Source: Lachnospira multipara ATCC 19207 (GTDB taxonomy: Bacteria > Bacillota > Clostridia > Lachnospirales > Lachnospiraceae). From it: a DNA stretch of 64,000 nucleotides. Shown here in pieces: positions 43,225 to 51,997 of the stretch (the first letter of the stretch is position 1; each line of letters opens with the position of its first letter). Position numbers and translations under genes: made by a program. The notes below the pieces were generated by a model that did no database searches, was not told where the DNA came from, and saw nothing but the letters and a program-made list of their open reading frames with translations. Location of the stretch: assembly GCF_000424105.1 (NCBI RefSeq), contig NZ_AUJG01000001.1, positions 124,001 through 188,000 of the forward strand, in the 5' to 3' direction.

Positions 43225-43497
43225 ATGGTTGAGAAGGATATTGTGATAACGAGTAAGTTAGGGATTCATCTACGCCCAGCAGGAGCAATGAGCGATGAAG
43301 CAATGAAGTATGAATCACATATCACATTTGAATATGGAGAGTATAAAAGAAGAGCAAATGCTAAAAGCATCATATCTGTTCTTGCATCAGGAGTTAATAG
43401 CGGTGACGTTATAAAACTTAGAGCTGAGGGTGAGGATGAAGAGGAAGCATTGGAAAATGTTACAAATGCTTTCGTGAAATCAATGAATGAGAATTGA
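43225..43497 (+). CDS. HPr-family phosphocarrier protein
   Basis: The 90-residue protein has the active-site His in KLGIHLRPAGA and the regulatory-Ser helix in ANAKSIISVLASG, so both phosphorylation sites appear present. The rest diverges from standard PTS HPr. The ATG at 43225 gives proper spacing from GGAGGG; earlier in-frame starts are too close or lie within the RBS. Its place behind cdaR suggests a link between carbon status and the envelope or c-di-AMP module. A terminator follows. Confidence 0.87.
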   Translation: MVEKDIVITSKLGIHLRPAGAMSDEAMKYESHITFEYGEYKRRANAKSIISVLASGVNSGDVIKLRAEGEDEEEALENVTNAFVKSMNEN

Positions 43498-43512
43498 TAA
43501 AAATTTAATAAT

Positions 43513-43568
43513 GGGGTATAATCGTTTTTGAGTCAGAGCCTTGGCTGAAAATGGTTATACCCTTTTTT
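43513..43568 (+). terminator. Terminator after the HPr-like gene
   Basis: GGGTATAA and TTATACCC pair around an inner TCAGAGCC/GGCTGA helix, followed by TTTTTT. Confidence 0.78.
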
Positions 43569-43675
43569 AGTTGAGGTTAACGATATAAAAGACGACTTGG
43601 GTGTCTTATTATATTGTTCCCTGCTAGGCAGGGTAAGAGGGAAATAAATATAAAAAAAGAAAGAGGTATAAGTTA

Positions 43676-45406
43676 ATGAGTTATTTAGAGACTTATAAGG
43701 AATGGCTCACTAATGACTATTTTAGTGACGAAGCAAAGGCCGAATTAAAGGCTATTGAAGGAGACGAGAAAGAAATCGAAGACAGATTCTATAGAGACTT
43801 AGAGTTTGGTACAGGTGGTCTTCGAGGAGTAATTGGTATTGGTACTAACAGAATGAACATTTACGTTGTTAGTAAGGCTACCCAAGGACTTGCTAATTTC
43901 ATTTTAAAGGAAGGAACACAGGACAAGGGCGTTGCTATTTCTCATGATAACAGAAGAATGTCTAGAGAATTTGCAGAAGCTACAGCTCTTTGCCTTGCAG
44001 CTAATGGCATTAAGGCATATATTTATCCATCACTTCGTCCTACACCAATGCTTTCATTTGCAGTAAGAGAACTTGGTTGTACAGCAGGTGTAATGGTAAC
44101 AGCTTCTCATAACCCACCAGAATACAATGGTTACAAGGTATACTGGGAAGACGGTGCTCAGATTACAGCACCTAAGGATAAGCAGATCATTGAAGAAGTT
44201 AATGCTATCAATGATTGGTCAACAGTAAAGACAATGCCTAAGGATGAAGCTGAAGCACTTGGCCTTTACAATACAATTGGTTACGATATTGATGAGAAGT
44301 ACTATGCAGCACTTAAGACACAGTGCATCAACGGTGACATCATTAAGAGCGTAGCTGATGATATTAAGATTGTTTACTCACCATTTAATGGTACAGGTTC
44401 TATTCCAGTAAGAAGAATCTTAAAGGACTTAGGATTTAAGCATGTTTATGTTGTAGAAGAGCAGAAGGATCCAGATCCTAACTTCACAACACTTGAATAT
44501 CCAAACCCAGAAGATCCTAAGGCTTTCACATATGCATTAAAGCTTGCTAAGGAAGTTGATGCTGATATCATCCTTGCAACAGATCCAGATGCTGATAGAC
44601 TTGGTATTTACGCTAAGGATACAAAGACTGGCGAATATATGGCATTTACAGGTAATATGTCAGCTATGATTATTGCTGAATACTTACTTTCAGTTCGTAA
44701 GGAAAAGGGAATGCTTCATGACAATGGCGCATTAGTTACAACAATTGTTTCAACTAATATGGCTGCTCCTGTTGCTAAGGAATATAACTTAGAGCTTATT
44801 GAAGTATTAACAGGATTTAAGTTCATTGGTGAACAGATTAAGTTCTTTGAGCAGAACAACAACAGCCACTTTTATGAATTCGGTTTCGAAGAGTCATATG
44901 GTTGCCTTGTTGGTACACATGCTAGAGATAAGGACGCTATCGTTGCTGTTATGTCACTTGCTGAAGCAGCAGCTTACTATAAGTCAAAGGGTATCACTCT
45001 TTGGGATCAGATGATGAACATCTTTAACAAGTACGGTTACTTCAAGGAAGGCCAGAAGGCTATTACTATGAAGGGTGCTACAGGTGCTGAGAAGATTCAG
45101 GAATTAATGAATAGCTTAAGAAGCAACCCTCCTAAGAAGTTTGGTGCTTGGGATGTTAAGGAATTTAGAGATTATAAGATCGATGAGAAGACAGATATTG
45201 CAACAGGTGCTAAGTCTAAGACAGGTCTTCCAAGCTCTAACGTTCTTTACTTCGACTTAACAGATGATGCTTGGTGCTGTGCAAGACCTTCTGGTACAGA
45301 GCCAAAGATTAAGTTCTACATGGGCGTTAAGGGTACATCACTTGATGATGCTAACGCTAAGTTAGAGGAGCTTACAAAGGCTGTTATGGACATTGTTGAG
45401 GCTTAA
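43676..45406 (+). CDS. pgcA: Phosphoglucomutase/phosphomannomutase, PgcA type
   Basis: The 576-residue alpha-phosphohexomutase has the phosphoserine loop TASHNPPEYNGYKVY near residue 145, the metal loop DPDADRLGI near 305, the sugar loop GFEESYGCLVG near 405, and the phosphate loop ARPSGTEPKIKFY near 540. It interconverts glucose-1- and -6-phosphate. Its length and motifs match PgcA, not the roughly 450-residue GlmM. Codon use is strongly biased (GCT, GGT, AAG), as in highly expressed genes. The leader holds a CCCTGC/GCAGGG hairpin. A terminator follows. Confidence 0.94.
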   Translation: MSYLETYKEWLTNDYFSDEAKAELKAIEGDEKEIEDRFYRDLEFGTGGLRGVIGIGTNRMNIYVVSKATQGLANFILKEGTQDKGVAISHDNRRMSREFAEATALCLAANGIKAYIYPSLRPTPMLSFAVRELGCTAGVMVTASHNPPEYNGYKVYWEDGAQITAPKDKQIIEEVNAINDWSTVKTMPKDEAEALGLYNTIGYDIDEKYYAALKTQCINGDIIKSVADDIKIVYSPFNGTGSIPVRRILKDLGFKHVYVVEEQKDPDPNFTTLEYPNPEDPKAFTYALKLAKEVDADIILATDPDADRLGIYAKDTKTGEYMAFTGNMSAMIIAEYLLSVRKEKGMLHDNGALVTTIVSTNMAAPVAKEYNLELIEVLTGFKFIGEQIKFFEQNNNSHFYEFGFEESYGCLVGTHARDKDAIVAVMSLAEAAAYYKSKGITLWDQMMNIFNKYGYFKEGQKAITMKGATGAEKIQELMNSLRSNPPKKFGAWDVKEFRDYKIDEKTDIATGAKSKTGLPSSNVLYFDLTDDAWCCARPSGTEPKIKFYMGVKGTSLDDANAKLEELTKAVMDIVEA

Positions 45407-45452
45407 TTAGGAATAAGATTGAACACATAATCTTAATAATAGAAACACAATT

Positions 45453-45503
45453 AAGACACATTTCGTTGCTATATTTAAAGCATAGCAACGATGTGTCTTT
45501 TTT
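45453..45503 (+). terminator. Terminator of pgcA
   Basis: AAGACACAT-CGTTGCTAT and ATAGCAACG-ATGTGTCTT form a long stem with a two-base bulge, followed by TTTTT. Confidence 0.93.
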
Positions 45504-45592
45504 AACTTAAAAAGTGGAAATGTTGCTAAAGAGATTGGATAGAGGAAGACCCAATTCATTCTAAGAACAAAGAAGATAAGGAGCTGATAAAA

Positions 45593-47113
45593 ATGTACAA
45601 CAATGACGATTCACAGTATCGTATGAGTGCTAGCGACATTAATCAATCTGACAATGCAGGACAGAACACAACTGCTAATACATCAGAGACAAGTGCTAAC
45701 ACAGGTTACACAAACACAACAAATAATTTTGGAGCTGATACAACTAACACATATAATCAAAACTATGGAACAGGAACTTATAATAATAACACAGCCTATG
45801 GTTTTAACTCAGCTACAGGACAAAGTACGCAGGGCTTTAACACATACAACCAGTCAAATATAAAGGTTGAGAAGCCAAAGAAGCCAAGAAAGCCTATTAA
45901 GTTTACGGGAAAGTTTTTAAAGAAGGCTGCCTGCTTTGTAATGATAGCTATTCTTTTTGGCGGTATTGCAGGATCTGTTATGTATAGCGTTAACTACTAC
46001 GCTAATAAGTACATTTCAGATACAAGCTCATCTTCCACAGAGAAAGCTTCAATAGCAACAGTTTCAACTGTATCATCAGTTTCATCAGATTCAGATACGG
46101 ACCTTTCATCTGGATCAACAACAATTGATACAGAATCTATTTCAGAAGCTCTTTTACCAGCAATGGTTGAGCTTAATGGAACAACAACAGTAACAAGTTC
46201 ATCAAGCTTTGGAATTGGAACACAGTCTTATGAGGCAACTAGTGCAGGTACAGGTATTATTATTGGTCAAAATGATAGCGAAATCCTTGTTGTAACTAAT
46301 GCCCATGTAGTAGATGACATTGATAACTTAACTGCAGTATTTGTTGATGGTACATCAGCTTCTGCAACAGTTAAGGGTTCAAAATCAGACCAGGATATTG
46401 CAGTAGTTGCAATTAACATTTCAGATCTTTCAAGTGACACAATTAGTGCCATTGCCATCGCTGAGTTAGATTATACTTCAGAGATTAAGGTTGGACAGCA
46501 GGTAGTAGCTATTGGTAATGCCCTTGGTGAAGGACAGTCAGTAACAACAGGTATTATCTCAGCACTTGATAGATCAATCACAGTAGATAACACAGAATTT
46601 ACTGGCCTTATTATGACAAATGCAGCAATTAATTCAGGTAACTCAGGTGGTGCTTTAATTAATTCAGACGGTAAGGTTATTGCTATTAACTTTGCTAAGA
46701 CAAGTAGTGATGGTGTAGAGGGTATGGCCTATGCAATTCCTATTTCAAATGTAGTTGACTTAATTAACTCACTTATGAATAAGGAAACACGTACTAAGGT
46801 ATCAGAAGATGAAGCAGCATATCTTGGTATTGCAGGTGTAGATATTACAGACTACTATGCATCAGTATATGGTTATCCTACAGGCGTTCTCATTAGAACG
46901 GTTCAGTCAGATTCAGCAGCTGAAAAGGCTGGTCTTGAAAGCTATGATATTATTGTAGGCTTTGATGATAATACAATATCAAGTATGTCCGGACTACAAA
47001 GCTTGCTGCAATATTATAGTGCAGGTGAGACAGTAACCATTGAATATTATCACCTAGAAGGTTCATCATACGTATTAAAGACAGTAGATGTAACTTTAGG
47101 TTCTAAGAACTAA
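45593..47113 (+). CDS. HtrA/DegP-like membrane serine protease with PDZ domain
   Basis: A cytoplasmic Asn/Thr-rich tail (about 90 residues) precedes a membrane helix near 108-130. The S1C protease domain follows with triad His (VTNAHVVDD), Asp (SDQDIAVVAI) and Ser (NSGNSGGALIN), and then a C-terminal PDZ domain (about 400-500, GVLIRTVQSDSAAEKAGL). It degrades misfolded exported proteins outside the membrane. The long low-complexity N-tail is unusual for HtrA. RBS AAGGAG. It stands alone between terminators. Confidence 0.93.
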   Translation: MYNNDDSQYRMSASDINQSDNAGQNTTANTSETSANTGYTNTTNNFGADTTNTYNQNYGTGTYNNNTAYGFNSATGQSTQGFNTYNQSNIKVEKPKKPRKPIKFTGKFLKKAACFVMIAILFGGIAGSVMYSVNYYANKYISDTSSSSTEKASIATVSTVSSVSSDSDTDLSSGSTTIDTESISEALLPAMVELNGTTTVTSSSSFGIGTQSYEATSAGTGIIIGQNDSEILVVTNAHVVDDIDNLTAVFVDGTSASATVKGSKSDQDIAVVAINISDLSSDTISAIAIAELDYTSEIKVGQQVVAIGNALGEGQSVTTGIISALDRSITVDNTEFTGLIMTNAAINSGNSGGALINSDGKVIAINFAKTSSDGVEGMAYAIPISNVVDLINSLMNKETRTKVSEDEAAYLGIAGVDITDYYASVYGYPTGVLIRTVQSDSAAEKAGLESYDIIVGFDDNTISSMSGLQSLLQYYSAGETVTIEYYHLEGSSYVLKTVDVTLGSKN

Positions 47114-47138
47114 TTGAAGTACAATTGATATATTTATA

Positions 47139-47177
47139 AAAAATCTTTGGAGATAATAATCTCCAAAGATTTTTTTA
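47139..47177 (+). terminator. Terminator of the protease gene
   Basis: AAATCTTTGGAGAT and ATCTCCAAAGATTT form a 14-pair stem with a T-tract. Confidence 0.93.
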
Positions 47178-47208
47178 TGCTTATTTTATGGGTTTAAAAT
47201 TAACGCTA

Positions 47209-47217
47209 TGATATAAT
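47209..47217 (+). promoter_or_regulatory. Extended -10 promoter of clpX
   Basis: TGATATAAT matches the extended -10 consensus. No clear -35 is seen. The start codon lies 45 bp downstream. Confidence 0.55.
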
Positions 47218-47262
47218 ATCAAAGGAATAAGTTTAGATTTACGTGATATTGGAGGTTAATTC

Positions 47263-48690
47263 ATGAGTAATGATGATTATAAAGAAGTAGATACATCTAC
47301 TAGTGATAATTCTGAAACTAAGGATGATAATAATTCTAATGATACTAATAAAAGAGGCTATGAGAAGTTCTGCGTTATCTGTAGAAGATCAGAGTCTCAG
47401 GTTAAGGGTAGAATGATTGATTTACCTAATAACATTACAGTTTGTGATGACTGCATGCAAAGAACTTTTGACCAGTTAAATAACTATCCATTACCTAATG
47501 ACTATTTAAATGGTTTTGGTATGAATATGTTTACAACTAATAATGAGAATCAGACAAAGAAGGGTAAGGTTAAGAAGAAGGAAGAAAAGAAGAAGGACTT
47601 CCCTGAAATTGATTTAGCACATTTGCCTGCTCCTCATGAAATCAAGGCTAAGCTTGATGACTATGTTATTGGTCAGGACTATGCAAAGAAGGTTATGTCT
47701 GTAGCTGTTTATAATCACTATAAGAGGGTTGCAACAGATACTCAAAAAGAAATTGAGATTGAGAAGTCTAACATGCTTATGATTGGACCAACTGGTTCAG
47801 GTAAGACATATTTAGTAAAGACACTTGCAAGAATCCTTCAGGTGCCACTAGCTATTACAGATGCCACATCTCTTACAGAGGCGGGATATATTGGAGATGA
47901 TATTGAATCTGTATTATCAAAGCTTTTAATGGCAGCAGATAATGATGTAGAGAAGGCAGAGAAGGGTATTGTCTTTATTGATGAGATAGATAAGATTGCA
48001 AAGAAGAAGGAAGTAAGAAGTAGAGATGTATCTGGTGAGTCAGTTCAGCAGGGCTTACTAAAGCTTCTTGAAGGTAGCGAGGTAGAGGTACCAGTAGGTG
48101 CAACTAGTAAGAACGCTATGGTGCCACTTGTAACTATGGATACAAGTAACATTTTATTCATCTGTGGCGGAGCCTTCCCAGATCTAGAAGAGATTATTAA
48201 GAACCGTCTTACAAAGTCAGCTTCAATCGGCTTTAACGCTGATTTAAAGGATAAGTATGACGAGGATACTAACATTTTATCTAAGGTAACTACAGAGGAC
48301 TTAAGAGAATACGGTATGATTCCAGAATTCCTTGGTAGATTGCCAATTGTGTATAGCTTACAAAAGCTAAATGAAGAAGCTTATATTAAGATTTTAAAAG
48401 AGCCAAAGAATGCTATTCTTGCTCAGTATCAAAAGCTCCTTGCCCTTGATGAGGTAGAGCTTAAGTTTTCTGATGATGCCCTAGAAGCTATTGCTAAGAA
48501 GGCCATTAAGAAAGAAACCGGTGCTAGAGCTCTTCGTTCTATCATAGAAGAGTTCATGCTTGATATTATGTTTGAGATTCCTAAGGACAGTAATATTGGA
48601 ACTGTAACTATTACAAAGGACTATATCGAGAACAAAGGAGCACCTCTTATTACAATGCGAGGTCAGGATTTACTAGAAGCAAAAATGTAA
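47263..48690 (+). CDS. clpX: ClpX, ATP-dependent Clp protease ATPase subunit
   Basis: The 475-residue protein has an acidic Asn/Asp-rich extension (about 30 residues), the C4 zinc finger (CVIC near 38 and CDDC near 66), a Lys-rich linker, and the AAA+ domain. Key motifs are Walker A GPTGSGKT near 172, the pore loop GYIGDD near 210, Walker B IVFIDEID and the ClpP-docking IGF. The C-terminal small domain (ETGARALRSIIEE) closes it. It unfolds substrates for ClpP. It is somewhat longer than usual (about 420) because of the N-extension and linker. No clpP is adjacent. Confidence 0.95.
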   Translation: MSNDDYKEVDTSTSDNSETKDDNNSNDTNKRGYEKFCVICRRSESQVKGRMIDLPNNITVCDDCMQRTFDQLNNYPLPNDYLNGFGMNMFTTNNENQTKKGKVKKKEEKKKDFPEIDLAHLPAPHEIKAKLDDYVIGQDYAKKVMSVAVYNHYKRVATDTQKEIEIEKSNMLMIGPTGSGKTYLVKTLARILQVPLAITDATSLTEAGYIGDDIESVLSKLLMAADNDVEKAEKGIVFIDEIDKIAKKKEVRSRDVSGESVQQGLLKLLEGSEVEVPVGATSKNAMVPLVTMDTSNILFICGGAFPDLEEIIKNRLTKSASIGFNADLKDKYDEDTNILSKVTTEDLREYGMIPEFLGRLPIVYSLQKLNEEAYIKILKEPKNAILAQYQKLLALDEVELKFSDDALEAIAKKAIKKETGARALRSIIEEFMLDIMFEIPKDSNIGTVTITKDYIENKGAPLITMRGQDLLEAKM

Positions 48691-48763
48691 ATCATATTGT
48701 AAATAATGAAATTATATGATAAATTTAAGAAAATAGGAGTTTTTCTCCAGTTAGGATTTAGTT

Positions 48764-49570
48764 ATGAAATATAAAGCACTTGCCCTAGATTTAGATGGGA
48801 CATTAACAGATAATAATAAGGAATTGCCAGAGAGAAATAAGGAGGCAATTTTTAAGGCTATTGAGAAAGGAGTAAGTGTTATCCTAGCATCAGGAAGACC
48901 CTTATTTGGTATTACGCCAATAGCCGACGCCTTAGAACTAAAGGAGAGAGGCGGTTATATACTTGCCTATAATGGTGGTCAGATTATTGACTGCAAGACA
49001 GGAGAATGCCTTCATAAGCGCATACTTCCAAGAGATTGTATGGAGGATGTGTGCAGATTTGCCAGAGACAATGGAGTTTGGGCACTTACCTATGAGGACA
49101 CAACTGTGGTTTGCGAAAGTGATGACGACATTTATGTAGTTCGTGAGGCGAAATGTAATTACACAACAGTTAAGAAGGTAGATAGCCTTATTGATTACGT
49201 GGATTACGAGGTTTCTAAGTTTTTAGTAGTAGGTGAACATAAAAAACTTTTACCAGTTAGAGATGCAATTCTTGCTAAGTACGAAGGTAAGGTAGATGCC
49301 TTCTTCTCAGAGGATTACTTCCTAGAAGTGGTTCCTGCAAATGTAGCAAAGGACGAATCTCTTAAAATATTACTTGAAAAGATTGGCCTTACAACTGATG
49401 AGCTAATTGCTTGTGGAGATGGCATGAATGATATTCCAATGCTAAAGGTAGCAGCTTTATCAGTGGTTATGGAGAATGGCTATGACGAAGTAAAGAAATA
49501 TGCCGATGTAATTGCACCATCCAACGAGGATTGTGGTGTTGCAGCAATTATTGAGGAGTATTTGCTTTAA
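48764..49570 (+). CDS. Cof-type HAD-IIB phosphatase
   Basis: The 268-residue protein has the nucleophile motif DLDGTLTDNN, motif II LASGRP, and motif IV ACGDGMNDIPML with a C2 cap between. Such enzymes dephosphorylate sugar phosphates, nucleotides or flavin precursors. The substrate cannot be told. RBS TAGGAG is nearby at moderate distance. It lies between clpX and the capsule-control genes, with no clear terminator on either side. Confidence 0.92.
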   Translation: MKYKALALDLDGTLTDNNKELPERNKEAIFKAIEKGVSVILASGRPLFGITPIADALELKERGGYILAYNGGQIIDCKTGECLHKRILPRDCMEDVCRFARDNGVWALTYEDTTVVCESDDDIYVVREAKCNYTTVKKVDSLIDYVDYEVSKFLVVGEHKKLLPVRDAILAKYEGKVDAFFSEDYFLEVVPANVAKDESLKILLEKIGLTTDELIACGDGMNDIPMLKVAALSVVMENGYDEVKKYADVIAPSNEDCGVAAIIEEYLL

Positions 49571-49622
49571 TTAAACCCTTAGATTACTAAGAGTAAAGAC
49601 AGTTAAAGAGGGGATAAGAGGG

Positions 49623-50372
49623 ATGTTATTATTAAAAAAGAGAATTGATTATTCGATGACGGATTTACATATCCACGTTTTACCGGAGACAGATGATGGG
49701 GCAGCAGATATTAAGACTACTGTGCAAATGCTAGAGCTTGCCCATGAAGATGGCATAAAGACACTAGTTTGTACGCCTCATTATCATCCGATAAAATGTA
49801 GATTGCCACAGGCAGAGATAGAAAGAAGAGTTGGAGAAATTGAAAAAATTGCCAAACAGCTTTATGATGACTTTAAGCTATATGCTGGTAGAGAAGTTCT
49901 ATATAGCCAGGATATTCCTAAGTCTATTAAGGCTAGGGGCATGACAATAAATCACTCTAGGTATGTTTTAGTTGAGTTTGACTATAGGGATAGCAGACAG
50001 ACAATTAGAAACGGAGTGGTAAACATTTTAAACGAAGGACTAATTCCAATACTTGCTCATATCGAGAGATATCCAAGTATTATGCTTAATGAGGATTTAG
50101 CAGAAGAGCTAAAGAGAAAAGGTGCAATCTTACAGATTAACGCAGATGCCCTAGTTGGAGAAGAGGGCGCTGATGCAAAAAGGCTTGCGAAACATTTGCT
50201 TAAGAGAAAATTAGTAGATGTTATAGCTACCGATGCTCATACCGCAGGTAGAAGATGCCCAATTATGGGTGATGTGGTGCAATGGGTGTCTAATAAATAT
50301 GGCTATGACTATGCTAAAAAGATTTCAAAAGATAATCCTGATAGAATTATTAGGGATGAATTTATTGATTAG
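49623..50372 (+). CDS. CpsB/YwqE-type PHP protein-tyrosine phosphatase
   Basis: The PHP-fold motifs DLHIHVLPETDDGA, CTPHYHP, ILAHIERYP and ATDAHTAGRR supply the trinuclear metal site. In capsule operons this enzyme dephosphorylates the tyrosine kinase encoded two genes downstream. The ATG at 49623 follows AGAGGGG at a fair distance; an internal ATG just before DLHIH is an alternative. Eleven bases separate it from the chain-length gene. Confidence 0.92.
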   Translation: MLLLKKRIDYSMTDLHIHVLPETDDGAADIKTTVQMLELAHEDGIKTLVCTPHYHPIKCRLPQAEIERRVGEIEKIAKQLYDDFKLYAGREVLYSQDIPKSIKARGMTINHSRYVLVEFDYRDSRQTIRNGVVNILNEGLIPILAHIERYPSIMLNEDLAEELKRKGAILQINADALVGEEGADAKRLAKHLLKRKLVDVIATDAHTAGRRCPIMGDVVQWVSNKYGYDYAKKISKDNPDRIIRDEFID

Positions 50373-50383
50373 AGGGGTTTTAA

Positions 50384-51124
50384 ATGGATAATAATAAAGC
50401 AGGTGAAAGAGAAATAGACCTTGGTCGCCTTTTCTCTATTCTTTGGGACAAAATAATTTTAATTATCTTTACAGGAGCCTTATTTGGTGCGGCGACTTTC
50501 CTAGCATCGAAGTTTTTTATAACTCCAGTTTATAATTCAACTACTCAACTTTATGTTCTTAATAGAGCTGATGATTCCACAACCACTTTAACAGATTTGC
50601 AAACTTCAACACAGCTTACAAAGGATTATATTATCCTTGTACAGTCAAGACCGGTTCTTGAGTATGTTATTGAGGATTTAAGCCTTGATATGACTACTTC
50701 TGAACTCTCAGATATGATTTCTGTTACTACAATTTCAGATTCAAGAGTTTTGCAAATTTCTGTAAAGAATCCAGATCCTTATAGGGCTAAGGAAATTGCC
50801 GACTCTATTGCTCAATTTTCAGCAACACAAATCTGCGAGATTATGCATATTGAAGATGTAGAGATTATTGAAGAGGGCAATATAGCTACAATTCCTGAGT
50901 CTACAGGCATTAAGAGAAATACAATCATTGGTGTTTTGCTAGGAATAATTTTTTCTTCGGGAGTAATTATTGTTAAGTCACTTTTTGATGACACAATTAA
51001 GACTAGTGATGATGTGGAGAAATACCTTGGAATTAGTACACTTTCGATGATTCCTCTTTGTAAGGAAATGGATGATGGAAGAAGTAAGTTATCTAAGAAA
51101 AAGTCAAAGAAAAGAGGGAAGTAG
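50384..51124 (+). CDS. Capsular polysaccharide chain-length/kinase activator protein (Wzz, CpsC-like)
   Basis: The 246-residue protein has two membrane helices (about 20-42 and 175-197) flanking an extracytoplasmic domain, with the Wzz N-terminal pattern EIDLGRLFSILWDKIILII and a basic tail. In Firmicutes this half activates the separate BY-kinase encoded next, two bases downstream. RBS GAGGGG. Confidence 0.9.
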   Translation: MDNNKAGEREIDLGRLFSILWDKIILIIFTGALFGAATFLASKFFITPVYNSTTQLYVLNRADDSTTTLTDLQTSTQLTKDYIILVQSRPVLEYVIEDLSLDMTTSELSDMISVTTISDSRVLQISVKNPDPYRAKEIADSIAQFSATQICEIMHIEDVEIIEEGNIATIPESTGIKRNTIIGVLLGIIFSSGVIIVKSLFDDTIKTSDDVEKYLGISTLSMIPLCKEMDDGRSKLSKKKSKKRGK

Positions 51125-51126
51125 AT

Positions 51127-51825
51127 ATGCAGACTATAAATATTGAGCGTTTGATTAAGTTAGACTACAGGGCAAATGAATCTTATAAAAATCTACGTAC
51201 TAATATTCAGTTGTGTGGTTCTGATATTAAGACGATTATGTTTACTAGCACTACACCAGGCGAGGGAAAATCTACTGTTTCCTTTAACTTAGCTGTTTCC
51301 TTAGCAGAGGCTGGTAAAAAGGTAATCTTTATTGATGCAGACTTAAGAAAATCTGTCCTTGTAGGTAGATATAAGATTAATAAGTCTGTAAAGGGTTTGA
51401 CACATTTTCTATCAGGAATTAATAAGTTTGAGGATGTGATGTATGGAACTAATGTGGACAATTTAAATGTGGTCTTTTCAGGTCCGGTTCCACCAAATCC
51501 TACAGAGCTTTTAGGCAATAAGGTCTTTAAGACACTGCTTAAGGTTTTAAGAGACCTTTACGATTATATAATAATTGATACACCACCTATTGGTAGCGTA
51601 ATTGATAGTGCTATTGTAGCTCAGGAGTGCGATGGAACTGTGGTTGTTGTAGGTTCTAATATGGTGGGCTATAAATACGCGCAAAAAGCCATAGAGCAGC
51701 TTAAAAAGACTAATACAACTATTCTAGGGGCTGTGCTTAATAAGGTTGATGTAAACGATAATAAGTACTATGGAAAATATTATGGAAAATACTACGGTAG
51801 ATATTCAGATGCCGGAGAAGAGTAA
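51127..51825 (+). CDS. Bacterial tyrosine kinase (CpsD/YwqD-like)
   Basis: The 232-residue cytoplasmic BY-kinase has Walker A TSTTPGEGKST near residue 40, Walker A' VIFIDADLRKS, Walker B IIIDTPPIGS and a C-terminal Tyr cluster (YYGKYYGKYYGRYSD) that is the autophosphorylation tail. It pairs with the preceding Wzz-type activator and the PHP phosphatase to control polysaccharide export. RBS GGGAAG. It is the last of the three coupled genes. Confidence 0.94.
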   Translation: MQTINIERLIKLDYRANESYKNLRTNIQLCGSDIKTIMFTSTTPGEGKSTVSFNLAVSLAEAGKKVIFIDADLRKSVLVGRYKINKSVKGLTHFLSGINKFEDVMYGTNVDNLNVVFSGPVPPNPTELLGNKVFKTLLKVLRDLYDYIIIDTPPIGSVIDSAIVAQECDGTVVVVGSNMVGYKYAQKAIEQLKKTNTTILGAVLNKVDVNDNKYYGKYYGKYYGRYSDAGEE

Positions 51826-51941
51826 GCAGCAAAAACTAGCAGTAAATATAAACATAATATGCTGTTACGAGAAATAACAAAAATATAAAAAATGACGTTA
51901 GAATCTTAATTTTTATTGCATTTTGTGGTAAATTATAGAAA

Positions 51942-51964
51942 TGCTATTTAACTGCTAAATGGCA
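51942..51964. promoter_or_regulatory. 23-bp imperfect palindrome before LCP gene 1
   Basis: TGCTATTTA and TAAATGGCA face each other around a five-base centre. It is 20 of 23 identical to the element before the second LCP gene. Confidence 0.55.
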
Positions 51965-51997
51965 ACGTTATGGAAATAAACTAATAAGGAGACCATC

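Noticed and set aside
43222-43497. HPr-like gene as a Crh-type protein lacking the catalytic His
   Set aside because: The His of GIHLRPA is present, so it is HPr-like, not Crh-like.
34158-43590. Identical GAGGTTAACGATAT at 34.16 and 43.57 kb
   Set aside because: A 14-base match is expected by chance in an AT-rich 64-kb window, and the contexts differ.
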